A DNA stretch of 64,000 nucleotides from Heterobilharzia americana (taxonomy: Eukaryota > Platyhelminthes > Trematoda > Strigeidida > Schistosomatidae), in the NCBI GenBank assembly GCA_944470555.2, contig OX104127.1:129271113-129335112 (forward strand), in the 5' to 3' direction. Of the stretch, positions 37,433-49,913 are shown piece by piece. The notes beneath the pieces were generated by a model, which ran no database searches, had not been told where the DNA came from, and was given only the letters and a program-made list of their open reading frames with translations. The translations under genes were made by a program, and so were the position numbers. The stretch's first letter is position 1. Each line of letters opens with the position of its first letter.

Positions 37433-40400
37433 TACATAGGGTAAGGTAAATTTTTCAGATCAACGTTGTCAACTGATTTCTAATCATATCAACAGACCGA
37501 AATAAGAGCGTTTCTAAAATGTAATTGACTTTGCACTAATTATGTAAGAAAGCGTGTATTCAAGAATTTTTACGGAGGTAATTACTCAGCAAAAAGCATT
37601 TTAAGAAAAACTCTAGAGTATATGCCATCAACGTTGTGAAATGTTTAATCTTCTATTAAAATGCAGCGTAGTCTAATGAATAACAAACAGCATTAGGAAT
37701 TCACAAAACCTTGAGTATCGTGGGGTAATGAATCTGTGCATTTTTCTCCACTCGGTCTATGTTCCAAAAACGTTTTGCAGAAGCTGACAATCAGATGGCC
37801 TGTTAGCTTTTCAATCATTTCTCGGTAATGCATTTAATCTTGCATATCATAATTGTTTATCACTTAATTAAACAGAAGCGGGAAATAGATATGGATTAGT
37901 TGCTTAGAGCAGATAAGGCAGTGACTGCAGTTTAGTTATTTGAGAACCCTTCATTCTTCTCAATAACGAACTAACTGCTTCATTAGCTTCATGAGCAGTT
38001 AATGGAAAGCCATGTATTTTGAATGTCATATTTTAATGGCTCCATTCTACAATATCATGGTGGAATACGAAAAGAGTGAACGTAGTTGTGTAACATGATT
38101 TCTGGTCTAGGTAATTTACAGTGAATCTCAGTTCACAAATAATGCTATTAGGTCAATATATGTAACATGGCGTTTATAAGAACTGATGATTCCCATGAAA
38201 TTCAGAAATACAGTCTCATCAATCAGTTTAGAAACTTATTACAAGACAGAGATGCTAACATTACCGTTACATTATTCAGTTGCATTCACGACGGTTGCTA
38301 AGTTTTACATCAGACTGGAATAGGCCACCTCAAGTAACATTTTAATTTTTTCCTATATGTAAGCTTTAGATGACTATGATGAATAATTTTGATCAATAAT
38401 AAATCTGCATTGGAAAGTGTTACTGTAAATTATTCATGGTTGGAGATAAATCACTGAGGTCATTTCTACAAATTTTCTGTTGACATTCATCTCTCTATAC
38501 ATTTACGTATTCCGATAAGCATATCTTAGCTAATATGTATTGATAATGAAAACTACTTACTAGGATACTGTAAAATGTTTAAGCAGCTTAGTAATCAAAT
38601 TGTATAAAGTTAACAGCAGTGAGTAATGTTTAATTAGGTCTCAATACTTATGAAAAATTAAGCCTCATTTGATTAGCTATTAAGTCACCACGGCCTATTC
38701 GCTCAGAAACGATGTTTCGAACGGTACTGCTGATATCTCGAATTCTCCAGTTGTTGCTCTCATTTCTTCTTCTGAAACACCTAACAAAATGCATGCTGCA
38801 GGATATTCAAGACTTCATTCAACCGGCATGGCTGTCCTACCATCTAAACCTTTCTGCACATGCAGAATTGCTGTCTATTGGTGAGACGTGATATGGGCGC
38901 CATCCAGATGTGGCTTCTTCATAGAAGAAGGAATGCAACTCACTTCAGAATGTAGTTCTGCACTGGCACATTGTGCTGCTCAATCTCCTGCATTAGCAAA
39001 TAAAAAGAAAAGTGAAGGATATTTCGTTCTATACAGTATTTAATGATATGCCTATATGGCAAGTTGTTTGCCATCCGAAACCCGGAGTTACACGTTGGAC
39101 GGCCTGACAGAACAAGGAATAAGCCTACGATGTTTCTTACAATGCATTTTTCAGAACAAATTTAAGTTTAAGCGTCGAATTGCATATTTGTTTTAATAAA
39201 TGAACATATAGCAGGCTTTAGGTTGCGGAATATGGAAGTGAAGTTGTTGTGATCACCCAGTACAACTTTAGTGTTTCAATCCCGCAGCAACCTCTGTATG
39301 AATCCATGAACTCAGTAATCATTACGCAGTGCAAGGCTGAGTGTTGTACGATTTACTATTATTTTCAGGGACAGCTAATGGAGCTTAAGTGTGTGATGAG
39401 TGGTTTCGATGAAGGTGGAGTTATTTGCTTCAAAGTATGCATTACGGACGGTAAGCAGCAGTCCATTTGTGCCTACTAGGTAAGAGATGGGAAAACAATA
39501 ACCAGTGAAACCTTCTGTCGATTGACCGTATTTGGACAACGCAACTTTGAAAGCTAAGCAATAATGCGATGTGCTCACTGAAATTAAACCCTCCGTATTC
39601 TTCGGTTTTAATCACTGCAAACATCAGAATTTTCTAGACAATTTGATACACAGTCTTACTCTTTTAATCACGTTTCGAATGATAGGCACACTACACAAGA
39701 GGTGGTGTGAATGGGAACAGCAATGGAATAATGCAGACGCAATAGTTGTGAAAGCACCCACTCTGCAGCTTCCGATATCATTCCTAAAAAATCGCAGGAA
39801 TGCAAAAATTAGTTCTGTTATCTCACTGCTTATGAAAGCAACACTCTGGATGTCGTCGTCGCTCATAATGGAAATCAAGTAACCCTCACCCAGTCTTCTT
39901 TTATTTCACAGCAATTTCCAATTTCGTGCAATCAGTCACGTGGGCCAATCCACCGCTCGTTCTCATTCAACGACAACTGACATAAGTAGTGGGGGATGGA
40001 GTAGAAAACGACACTAAAAAGGTCATCGACCGTGGACAACATATATTTCTTAATGATGGGTTTGGCATATGTTGTAACAAGGCAGAAAATTAAGTTCTAT
40101 TTCAGATGGATTTCTGCAACGATTTAGTATTTTCGAACAATTAGGGAACAGTAAAACTTCCATATATGTAGACATATTCTGTAAAGAGGAATAAAGGAAT
40201 TAAATCAATTGAAATTAAGCGATTATTTGAATACTTGTAGTAAGCATCTAGTCAAATTATTCATTGATGCCTACGATTTGTTCTTGGATTTCGTTGCAAT
40301 TCATCAGCAACCAATGCAGAAGTTTGTGAAGGCAGCTATTAAGTCTGTTTTGACTGAGCGACATGGAACGAGTTATAAGATACAAACACTAATATTTTCG

Positions 40401-42182
40401 TTGCCTCTTTCAATCTCAGTATTTCAGGAACTAATGTAACTTAAGATTGAAACGAAAGGTGAGTTGATGAATTTGTACCGAGCGTCTTTTAATTAACCAC
40501 CTTTTGCCTGTATTGAAGGAATGGAATTGGTTCGTAATTCCTTTTTCAGCTGATTTCCAAGATGCATCACACAGTGAAATAGTACAATGTGCTGGTTACA
40601 ATTTATTCTTTAGAGTAATATCAATCACGGTGAAACGTAAACCACTAAATAGCGCTGATTCACTTGGTGTGCGATGTATCTAAGAAATGGAATGAAGTGG
40701 AATTACATTCTGCCTAAGTATCATCCAAAGTTTGATGCTCATGTTAGCAAATTGTTTCGTGATGTTCGTTCGAATATGCCGTTTGATGCAACATTTTGAT
40801 TTCACCCTAAACTTCACACGACTATCATGAGTACTTTTTGACTGGTACTAGTATTCATTTAAGAATTTTTTTTCTGAATTGATCACTCAAGTCACGTTTC
40901 CTATACTTTTGTTGCAGTTCATCTCACAATACATTTACGTGTTCGGATGAGCACTTCTGTCGCTAATGAATAATAGTCAGTGATTATTGTCAATCGCTCA
41001 TCGAGATTAGTAATCACATTGTATAGAGATAATAGAAGTGAAGCTTTATAATTTGGGATTGAATGGTTAGAAAACATCATGCCTTAGTTGAACAGTTAAT
41101 TAGTCTCCATGTCGCATTAACCGGAAAATGACCTTTCAATCTGTATTCCTGTTGTCGGTATTGAGAAATGCGGTTGCTATTTGCATGCACATGACACTTC
41201 ATTCTTATGTATCATATGATTTGGTAGTGTTAACTGTTCTATACATGCAGGTTGTGATAGAATTTCATCGGTGTTTAATCCATTTAATGAGAGACCACCT
41301 GCCCAAAACTCGGGTTACCTAAATCTTTCCAATGAATATATTTCATCTTTTTTAATTTGTTTTTATCAATTAAGTATGTCTTCTAAACGAATCATGAACT
41401 CTCATACTTTATTTAATGTTTCCAATCTACCACTAATACTTAAGAGCACGACAAAGAGAAAAAGCTATTCCGGATGGAAATGGAACTATAAATGCACAAA
41501 GGTACAGCACAACTGTCCCTATCACACCTATTTCGAACTGCAGATTTTACACGGCCTGAAAGAACCACCACCACAATAATGACGCCTTATTTTCTATACA
41601 TTCCCCATTGGAGACCAGACACTAATGTATCTCTAGGTGCCTAGTTCACATTGTTGTTTTATTACCGTTGTTACTGCTAAAACTATTCACATGTTATAAT
41701 TATTTGGTCAAAAAATACTGTACAGAAAATTATTTTGTTGAAATACTATATGATAACAGTTCCATACTATATCAGACGTGTTGTTAGGAATAAAGTTATT
41801 ATTATTACCATTAGACACATGATTAAGAAACTTGAGTTAAATGAACACATTCGCACTACCCATTCAACATTTTCTCGAGGAAATGCGGAGAAGAAAAAGT
41901 ATGGAGCAAACTTTCCGAAGCAGCAGGAAAAACTCAAGGCCATGAAATATAGCATTCAGCGGAACACTACTTGCTATTTATCATTAGCCCAAAATTTCTA
42001 GTGGGTAAATTCTTGACTTCAGGTTATGAATGCCTTAAAGCTGCAGATGACATCTCTAATAATATTAATAGCTGTATTCCAATCAATACCTAAGATACAG
42101 TGTGGAATTCGCAGCACGTAATTCACTAGCAGGTTTATAATCAGAAAAATATTTCCAAAAAAAATACTTATCGCATCTGAGT
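37433..42182. other. AT-rich stretch without recognisable gene
   Basis: Open frames reach about 100 codons (39,571-39,882; 41,271-41,579; 41,735-42,001, all plus) but lack recognisable motifs, and some are overlapped antisense. The 38.7-39.1 kb part is slightly GC-richer and could be old element sequence. Host exons cannot be excluded. Confidence 0.3.
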
Positions 42183-42403
42183 GGCGTTCACAATAAAGGC
42201 ATCAACGGTAATAGTTTGGTTGGTTGTGGCTAGCACAGGAATCCAGGACACGCGTTTCGTCCTATTTGGAACTCGTCGGTTGGATGTAACTGCACCCGAG
42301 TGCGGAGTGATGTTGTTCACACTGAGACTCGAACCTCGTACTCGTCAAATCAAAACGCCAAGGCGTTATCCACCATGCCAGAGAGGGAGGAGTGCCTCTT
42401 ATA
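42183..42403 (-). mobile_element. Smα-like SINE, minus strand
   Basis: On minus the element opens with an A box TGGCATGGTGGATAACGCC (42,362-42,380) and a B box GGTTCGAGTC (about 42,326-42,336). The hammerhead domain follows, then a tail CTAGCCACAACCAACC. It is about 220 bp and lies head-to-head with the next SINE. Confidence 0.85.
42243..42292 (-). ncRNA. Hammerhead ribozyme with one core substitution
   Basis: On minus: stem I strand ACATCCA, core CCGACGA (42,273-42,279) where CTGANGA is required, stem II TTCC/GGAC, intact GAAA (42,255-42,258), short stem III ACGC/GTGT and GTC before CTGGAT. Everything is canonical except U4 to C in the core, a position known to be essential. I predict loss of cleavage. 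Confidence 0.75.
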
Positions 42404-42419
42404 AAAAATAGCTCGAATA

Positions 42420-42474
42420 ATTAGATCCAATAAAACAACGGGGAATTACAATTAAATCAGTAAATAGTAATAAC
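42420..42474 (+). repeat. 55 bp direct repeat r1 beside SINE
   Basis: This begins ATTAGATCCAATAAAACAAC and recurs at 42,749-42,803 with about five differences. The spacing of 329 bp is close to the ~335 bp unit I recall for Smα, and the plus-strand SINE lies between the two copies. Confidence 0.7.
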
Positions 42475-42499
42475 CGATACTCGTTGTACTAGAAGTGAC

Positions 42500-42745
42500 T
42501 ATCGTTCCTCCATAGCACAGTGGATAATGTCTTGGCGTTTAATGCGACGGCTACGAGGTCCGAACCTCAGTGGGAACAACATCACTCCGCACTCGGGTGC
42601 AGGTACATCCGGCTGACGAGTCCCAAATAGGACGGAGCGCACGTCCTGGATTCCTCTGCCGGCCACAATCAACCAAATTGCCATAATTAATACTCAGGAA
42701 ATATCGAGGCGTCCACATAAGAGCCCGTATGCCAGTAGAGGTCAA
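42500..42745 (+). mobile_element. Smα-like SINE, plus strand
   Basis: A box TAGCACAGTGGATAATG (from 42,513) and a B box GGTCCGAACCT (42,557-42,567) form the tRNA-like pol III promoter, followed by the hammerhead domain and tail. It has the same structure as the minus-strand copy about 100 bp to its left, so a transcript across both could fold into a long hairpin. Confidence 0.85.
42601..42660 (+). ncRNA. Hammerhead ribozyme with mutated GAAA box
   Basis: AGGTACATCCGG, an intact core CTGACGA, stem II GTCC/GGAC and the cleavage GTC before CTGGATTCC are all present. The required GAAA box reads GGAG (about 42,633-42,636). I predict it is inactive, by a different lesion from the neighbouring copy. 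Confidence 0.75.
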
Positions 42746-42748
42746 ACA

Positions 42749-42803
42749 ATTAGATCCAATAAAACAATGGAGAATTACAATTTTATCAGTAAGTAATAAT
42801 AAT
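42749..42803 (+). repeat. 55 bp direct repeat r2 beside SINE
   Basis: This is the second copy of r1, immediately 3' of the plus-strand SINE. It is either the natural 3' end of the SINE unit or duplicated host DNA. Confidence 0.7.
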
Positions 42804-43035
42804 GGTAATTTTGTTAAGGAGCCATTTTGTACTGGATTAGATTCCAGTATTTAGTGTTGATTGTTCATTCACCCAATGTATGAATGTAATGCTCGAAATA
42901 ATTATCCAAAGGGTAGAAAAATGGAGTATTTTTGCACATTCAAATGTCAATTTCCGCATAATATGAGATATTTACTCTCTTTTACTACTTCCAAAAACGA
43001 CCAGTCCAGAACATTTTAAAAATCCTCAAGAGTAA

Positions 43036-43272
43036 TTGATACTTTTGGAGGACATATTTGAGAGAATAAAACAAACTGAAATGGAGGAATTTGATGCAAT
43101 AAGTTTGGTGGAAAATTTCATTCGTAGCCCAAAGTTCAAACAGTCTGGCTTAAAAAAGTCTATAATTTGTGATCCTTTCAGTAGCATTGTAAACCACAAT
43201 ACATTTGCTTACGATTATCTTCCAAATGTAGGCGTCAATCATGACTTGGTGGGTCGAAGGCGTGACATTTAA
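43036..43272 (+). other. Unassigned exon-like open frame
   Basis: The frame reads EDIFERIKQTEMEEFDAISL and then NFIRSPKFKQSGLKKSI. Its composition is protein-like and charged, unlike the chance frames around it. It has no ATG near the 5' end: a TAA precedes a TTG, with a possible acceptor (TTTTGGAG) just inside. It stops at 43,270-43,272. It might be a terminal exon or a processed fragment. I recognise no family. Confidence 0.25.
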
Positions 43273-43571
43273 GCTGCAGATACCGATTGTTGTTTATCTA
43301 AATGATAGCCGTTGGCGCGTAATTACTTTCAAATAGCTCTTCTTGCTCCAGTGACGTGCATATTGTAACTTTATGGATTAAGTAAGATTTATCATGGATT
43401 CCGTTGCAATACGCACATGCACATTACAGTGTAACAGTGATTTCAGAAGCATTTTCTGCTGCAGATGTTAGATATTTTCTTCAGTAATATATAAGTGAGA
43501 ATTAGTGAGGAACGATAGAAGAACAGTTCCAGTGAAAGTGTGTAGATACACGTCACCGATGACCAACAAAC

Positions 43572-45180
43572 CAGGTTACAATAATCTGCATGAAAGTGTC
43601 TTCAATGAAAGCACTACACACAACTTCATCTCTGCATGTTCACTGTTCGTATAACTTGGAATGCACTACTCAACCTGAACAGACAAGTAAATAAAGTATA
43701 CGTTCTTGTTGTTTAGTAACTGTTCATGTGATTGTCTATGGTGGGTGGTTCATATAGTTTCATTCAGCAATTCTGACGGAATATGTGATAAAAATATATA
43801 AGTGAAGTTATTGATGTTTTGTAGTTATGCTGCACTAATGGTTTTGCATTTCATACATACAGCTAGGTTGAACAGTCACCACAAAGGATCGGTGAAGCCT
43901 GAAGTATGAAAATGTGCACAAAAGTAAGGAGCTTTCAGGAAGACAATCGATGTAAAAAATTCTTCAGAAATTTGATGTTATGGCTTCCCTATGTTCCACA
44001 CAAGTTGATTTCCCTTCCAAAACACAGGCTTTTGATTTTGTACAGTGAAGAACGTTTCAAACCAAAATAACAAGACGTTGAAATCAGGTTTTTTGAGTGA
44101 GAGATGGTGACAACATCTGGTTTCCTGGACGCTTTCACCATCATTTTAAAAGCAAAATCACTTTCACAGCAGTAGCCAGTGACAAAGTTTTATTTTTCAT
44201 ACAATGCTTTGAAAATGCTGTGATATATCCCAAAAGCTCATTGGCTGATAACTGTACAACATGGTATGATAGACACTTCAGTACATATTTGTGGATAATA
44301 CATTTTTCAAATTATATTATTTAGTTCTTTAAGAGCAAAATATTGCATGTACCGCCTGATATTTCACCTATAGAGGTTTTCAGTACTGTCGAAGAAACAA
44401 TGTGATATTTCTCTGACAATCGGAAGATCAGAAGCCCAGTTATATGCCTATTTTCGTCGCTTCAAGTCAACAACAAGCCAAGGCTTTACTTTAAACCTAT
44501 TTAGTTGTGGATTGTGATGAAAGTGAAGGATATTACTGTTGAAAATACGTAGCTGTTGCATATGTAGCACCATGCAGAACAGGAATATAGTCATCGCGAA
44601 AGACCGAAAGGCAATATTTTTTTGCAGTCCAAGCGCCTTAGATCTGCAGCATTATGTAGTAAACGAAGAATAAGAAAAAACAAGTATTAAGTACTGTAGA
44701 GATAGTTTGTTGTAATCGGTATTTTGACAGCACATGTGTATAAATATTTCCATCAAACTTGCAACAAAGTAAAATATGTCAAAGATTATAAAGTTATTGA
44801 ATACATTGTGCCAAATTATTTTACTGGCAAACAAATATTCACAGCCAACAAATCCCCACATCTTCAAATAACTACGGCCTCAAGCACAGCACATCAGAAT
44901 GGAATGGTCTGAAAATTACAAAAAATTGATAAGACCAGCAGAACAAAACTGGTTGTTGGCGAACAAACAGGTCACCTTGTTTGATTCTTCACCTCAACAG
45001 ATGATGACGCGTTGTAACAGGTTCGAGAACTTGACAAAACTGTTCACCGTTTGGTAACTCAGGCATGTAATGCCTCAATTCGCGATTTGAAAATCTGACA
45101 TTGCAATAAACGTTGGCTTACACTACCCATATTGCTGCTCATTCATGCACACATAATTGATGATAAATGCTATAAATTCA
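43572..45180 (+). repeat. Long inverted-repeat family, right copy
   Basis: Plus-strand counterpart of 25,990-28,014. The first 390 bp (43,572-43,960) are about 99% identical to the left copy in the stretches compared; from 43,960 onward homology continues at roughly 60-75%. It ends at 45,165-45,180, where the left copy enters its GIY-YIG segment. A few frames (44,097-44,324 plus) remain open but are unassigned. Confidence 0.75.
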
Positions 45181-45529
45181 AGGGGGTGAAGAAAAACTAT
45201 CTAATCCAGAATGACAAGTTTCACACATCATGTTCTTATTCAGCTGGGTGGGCTTTCGGAATATTAATTTACTAACCATGCCTGACCCTGCACAGTTTTG
45301 GTGACCTAGCAAACACGTTAACCTCAGTAATTGTCAGGATATAGAATAGCCAATACCTTTACTAATACTGTCAGCTTCAGATGACGACAACCTGAGAAGG
45401 CGGAGACGCAAATTAACAACACTTAGGGAGTCAAAACACTTAGTCAAGATACTCAGAAATTTCAAATACCAGCAAACAAAAAGCTCGCACACTTCCTAAC
45501 TTCTATGGGCTTCTCCAAACAATCTGTTC

Positions 45530-45900
45530 ACAATGATGCCAGATACCGGATATCAAGAATCATCTGTCCATAGATTTGAATCATGTATGAACACATCAAC
45601 TTCGCTTATAGTGACATACTTCTTGAATTCACTGATTGCCAATGAAAGGTTTCGTGGTAGTATGAGTGTATGTGAATGATCCTGAGAATTGTGAACACAA
45701 CAGGCGAAATATTCTTTTCAGATATTTATTTTGAACTGAGATAAGGAACTATTATGTTCCATGGACATCATGAAAGTCTGAGTAAGTGAAGCAGTCACGC
45801 AACCCACTTCCGTTTGGCTGACACAACGCATGTGTTTTATACGAAGGATATCATAATTACCCGCAAAATATTAACAAAGCTAGTTCATACATTTTAATCA
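45530..45900 (+). repeat. PLE-derived segment, copy 1
   Basis: In direct orientation this matches 61,145-61,660. At the second site the homologous sequence immediately follows a PLE YVDD motif, so this is probably the end of a PLE reverse transcriptase and what follows it. No frame is intact. It contains the empty site corresponding to the insertion at 61,302-61,463. Confidence 0.6.
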
Positions 45901-47029
45901 CTGTTTCTATGTTCACGATATGCGCGCATAACAAAGGTGGTTAGTTTTTTGTTTCTTGAAAAATTTAATGGTTGCTTTATGCATGGCTTTTATGGACGTA
46001 TTGCATTATTGTGAATATTACTTTAGAGTATTTAAATGTGTAACCTCTGAAGAGATAATCCTAGTAGAAAGACTGAAATTATCAACCAGAATACATTCAG
46101 AATTTTGTGAAAAATTAAATGATCCGGTCATCTGAACGCATCGCATCGGTGCAGCTTTCGATGATAAACTTATTTCTCATCTTACATTTACTCACTAATT
46201 CCTTAAGATATTCAGTTCCCAACTGTCATGTGCATTCAGCATGCCAAGTTCATTTTCATACAGCGACAGTATGTCAGCTCCTTCATATTCTTCCCTGATA
46301 TTCACTAGTTCCTTAGTGAGACAAAATACTGCTGAACACATGGAAAGATGAAATTTTGAAAAGAAAACTTCAATTATATGAACGTTTATGTAGTAAAATT
46401 ATTGTTGGAATACTTATGTCGATTATTCCTGAGCATTTGCGCCTTAAGAACACATCCAGTGAATGCAGCGTGCATAATATTTATGGAAATGTGAAACGAC
46501 CTGACAGCCTGCATACTAAACAGTCAGCCATATTATTCACCTGATAGTAAATAATTATTTGATTTGAAATTCTGATATAAATAATAAGCCAAGTTAAACA
46601 GCAGAATTCGAAATCATTGTCGTTTTCGTGAGGCTTCGCAAGTTACCTGGCTGTTAAAATTATGTTTGACAGTTTATAATTTCATGCCAAAAACTTCAAT
46701 ATAATCAACGTAGGTAGAATATAGTGAAACTTGTGAATGATTTTGAAGAGTACCAGTAATTCAATGATCTGAAATGTCAAAGCCATAATAACATGAATTT
46801 TCATGTCTCATTGACTACATGTGAGGCAGAACCAACTGTTCATAATAATCGGTGTGAAGGAATAAGCGGACTTACTTGCCCAACAATTTTTTTTCAGCAA
46901 CATTTTCGGTTAAACCATTTCGTAAAGTTTGTTTTTAAGAAACAGTTTTGAAATGAAAATGATTAAACTAACTGAATATGTATATATAAATATAGACATC
47001 CTACATTTTTAGATGTTCGCATAACAATG
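45901..47029. other. No gene recognised
   Basis: AT-rich with short frames only. Confidence 0.3.
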
Positions 47030-47835
47030 CTTCTACGTTTATTACAAAAATGAAAAACTTCAGTGGGGTTACCGACTGAAATGTCGAGAGAAATCCCATG
47101 TTCCAGAGAAACTCAGTTACCTCGCTTTCTTCAACAACGTTCATTGCACAGAAAATAACTTTGCATGTCTCCAGTAATCAATATTTTATTCAGTTGAAAG
47201 TGAATTAGAACTGGCACATAAGTATACAAATTTTAAGTGTCATTTGGGTACTCACGATTACGGAAAACTACAATTCTGAAGCATGAAGCTGATATGAAGA
47301 TGTTAAATAGGCTTACTGACATAAATCCAGCATCCACAAATTGAATCTCTACTCCATATATGTAGCTGATCATGTATTCGCCCTTAAAAGATTGTCTGAG
47401 ATATGGGAAGCATCAGAAAGGTGGTTGACTGAAGCTTCGAGGGAAAGTGTAGCTCCCCAGGAAAGTCAGTCACCTTCATTCGTCATGTTGTTTTCAGTTC
47501 AGCAAAATCAACTTTAGTGTTGACGGTTGTCTTCAGTGCAAACTGACACAATGGTACACAGTTTTCACCTTAAATCTACATACTCAGAATTACGTAGAAG
47601 CTTTCATCTACTTGTATGGCTCCAAATTAGCCTGAATTTCAGTAGAAATCTTTTCGATTCATTATAACAGAGGATATTTCAACAAAGACGAACATATCCC
47701 TCTTTACTGATAAGCAGTTTAATGGCATACAGCATAATGAGATACCAAAATTGGAGCAGTTGTGAAAATTATTTCCATTATCTGCATAATTATTGTCCGC
47801 AATGTAGACAATCACTCATCACCATAAGTGAAAAC
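47030..47835 (+). repeat. Diverged outer arm of large inverted repeat, left
   Basis: Homologous at about 65-70% to the reverse complement of 53,950-54,840. Anchors: unit 1 with ACCGACTGAAATGTCGAGAG (about 47,069), unit 2 with GACTGAAGCTTCGAGGGAAA (about 47,427), TTTAAATCTACATACTCAGAA and the frame RYQNWSSCENYFHYLHNYCP (47,742-47,800). Units 1 and 2 resemble each other, so an internal tandem duplication of ~350 bp predates the inverted duplication. Two stop codons are shared at equivalent places in both arms, which argues that the present frames are not translated across them. Confidence 0.7.
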
Positions 47836-48596
47836 TATGGGGAGAAAATAGTACATGGGAATTCAACTAGATCATTCATTACATGTCAAGTAGGCTATTC
47901 TTTTATGTTTGGTATAAGTTTCATCTATATGGTACATCAGCTACCTGATAAACATTTTCGAAGGTATAAAAAAAAGAGGTTGAATCAAACGCTTATCTAA
48001 ACCATTTGGTCTTGCAAGCAATAGGAAAAATGTCAACCGACATAAGGCAAACATTGGTGATCACCGTGAAAACAAACTTATTCATTGCCGAATCTACTGA
48101 GAAACCGTCCGGTTTTGTGGTTTGTCCCAGCACATCCAGTATCTAGCAAGATTTCAAGAAAAAATTCTTCAGTATTTGAGTCCCTTTGCCAGATATGTCA
48201 CAGTGAAAGAGTGTTGTGGATGCCATAAAGCAAACCACGAAATCAAATTTGAAGCTAAGATAAAACTAAATAATGACTGACTCTTCTCAAATATACGAAT
48301 GATAAGTAAGAAAGTGTACACAAAGCACAAAAATGTGCATCAATACAAACATGTATTTGGCCTTCTGTAGTGCTACAAATCCCTGAAAACTACTTACGAA
48401 AAAAAAGAGTTGAGTACCGCAAACAAATATAACAAAAACAAACCCCAATAAAAACAAGGGAAACATAAAACACCTAACACACAAATCAAATTAACCTGCC
48501 AAACGAAGAATTTGGTGCTCAAAGGCTATTAACGCGAAGGATGAAACTAATTACACAAATTTTATAAACGTGCAGAACATATTTCATACTATCTGC

Positions 48597-49913
48597 AAAG
48601 CAAGAGACCGACATATAAATTAGGGTAGTCTGCTTCACCTCTGTACATAACATAAGGAAAATAAAGCTAATGCTCACTGATATGGTCTCAGTTTAGACGC
48701 ACTCTCCTTCACTCACAACAAACAAATTCCATATCCATAGAAAGCCGAGAAATGCTCGCTATCAATCGTCATGAATTCATACAGTGTCTCAATGAAAACA
48801 ATGACATGCAAGTGGAGTGATGAAAAAGGCATGCTGTTTCCTAAGGTTGAAATCCGTGTTCCAGCAAAAAATTAATTTCAACGTTGAAAACTGGCATCAC
48901 AAAACATTTTGTTAAGCGACGTCAGTTGAGTAAGTCTACGAATAACTGTGAAACGGATTCGTTATTCCTAAGAGTCAAAGAACAGTGTTACAGTGTTACA
49001 CTCACATAAATCAGTGTATTCGAATTTCATTTTCATTTCTATTAAAGTGAACACTTAACACATACAAGCGATAAATATGAGAATTATGACCGAATTCCAA
49101 TGCCTTGAATGACATGAGGATATTATTTGTCTAGCTCAGGCATCACAGGATAGTTTTACTTGTAGGAATAACAATAATGAGTGTTTGTTGCCTATATCAA
49201 TTGATTGTCAACTACTTTCCTAGTCAATGGTAGGTACTTTCATCAATCCATATGGTGACTGCCTATTCAAGTGTATTCGTATCCTGAAGCGTATGTGATA
49301 TGCAGGCATCAGGAATGCAGATCTTCATATTTACTGAACATTTACGGCTCCAAATGCTCACCAAATGAATATATTCGACAAAATTACAGTCAGGTGTTCA
49401 GCGATTTAGTTACGTCGGTAGGTGACAACCTTCAAGTCAATGCCCCATCTTGCTGAAAAGAAAAGTCCTTATAAATGTATAAAGCATGTAGGAGAAAAGA
49501 TTTCAGAACCAACAACGTGCATTCAAAATGTTCTTGAATATCTCGTCTACGTATAAGTCACCTAAAATTCCTATTATGCTTCTACACATTTGTAACTAAC
49601 AAAAAGAACTTGGCAAGCATAAGAAAGTCAGTCTGACATGAAATTGAGGCACACGACTCAGGTGGAGGAATTTTGTATAATCTATTCAGTTCTCACAATA
49701 CACTAGGAATGAATGCATATCAAGGAGAAAATAAATGTAAGATAGAAACGAGACAATGCCAGATCTAACACTCAACATATTAACACCGTAACGATTCATA
49801 TGCTTCAATGCTCACATCAAGCTGAAATGATAAATATCCTTAGTTAGCGAATGGATCATCACGTTAACCAGCTTCCAATATGCATCATGTATGCTTTACA
49901 GTGGATCGTGAAG
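48597..49913 (+). repeat. Near-identical inner arm of large inverted repeat, left
   Basis: Reverse complement of 51,866-53,563 with very few differences, apart from an absent ~380 bp that the right arm carries between 52,797 and 53,177. The innermost ~35 bp (49,880-49,913) show several mismatches. A 61-codon frame (49,271-49,456, PEAYVICRHQECRSSYLLNI) is preserved identically in the other arm but lacks an ATG and any recognised domain. Confidence 0.9.

Noticed and set aside
49271..49456. Cys-containing 61-codon frame, repeated at 52,323-52,508, considered as a secreted lectin-like exon
   Set aside because: It has no ATG, no signal peptide and no domain I could defend. Identity between copies only reflects the near-identical arms.
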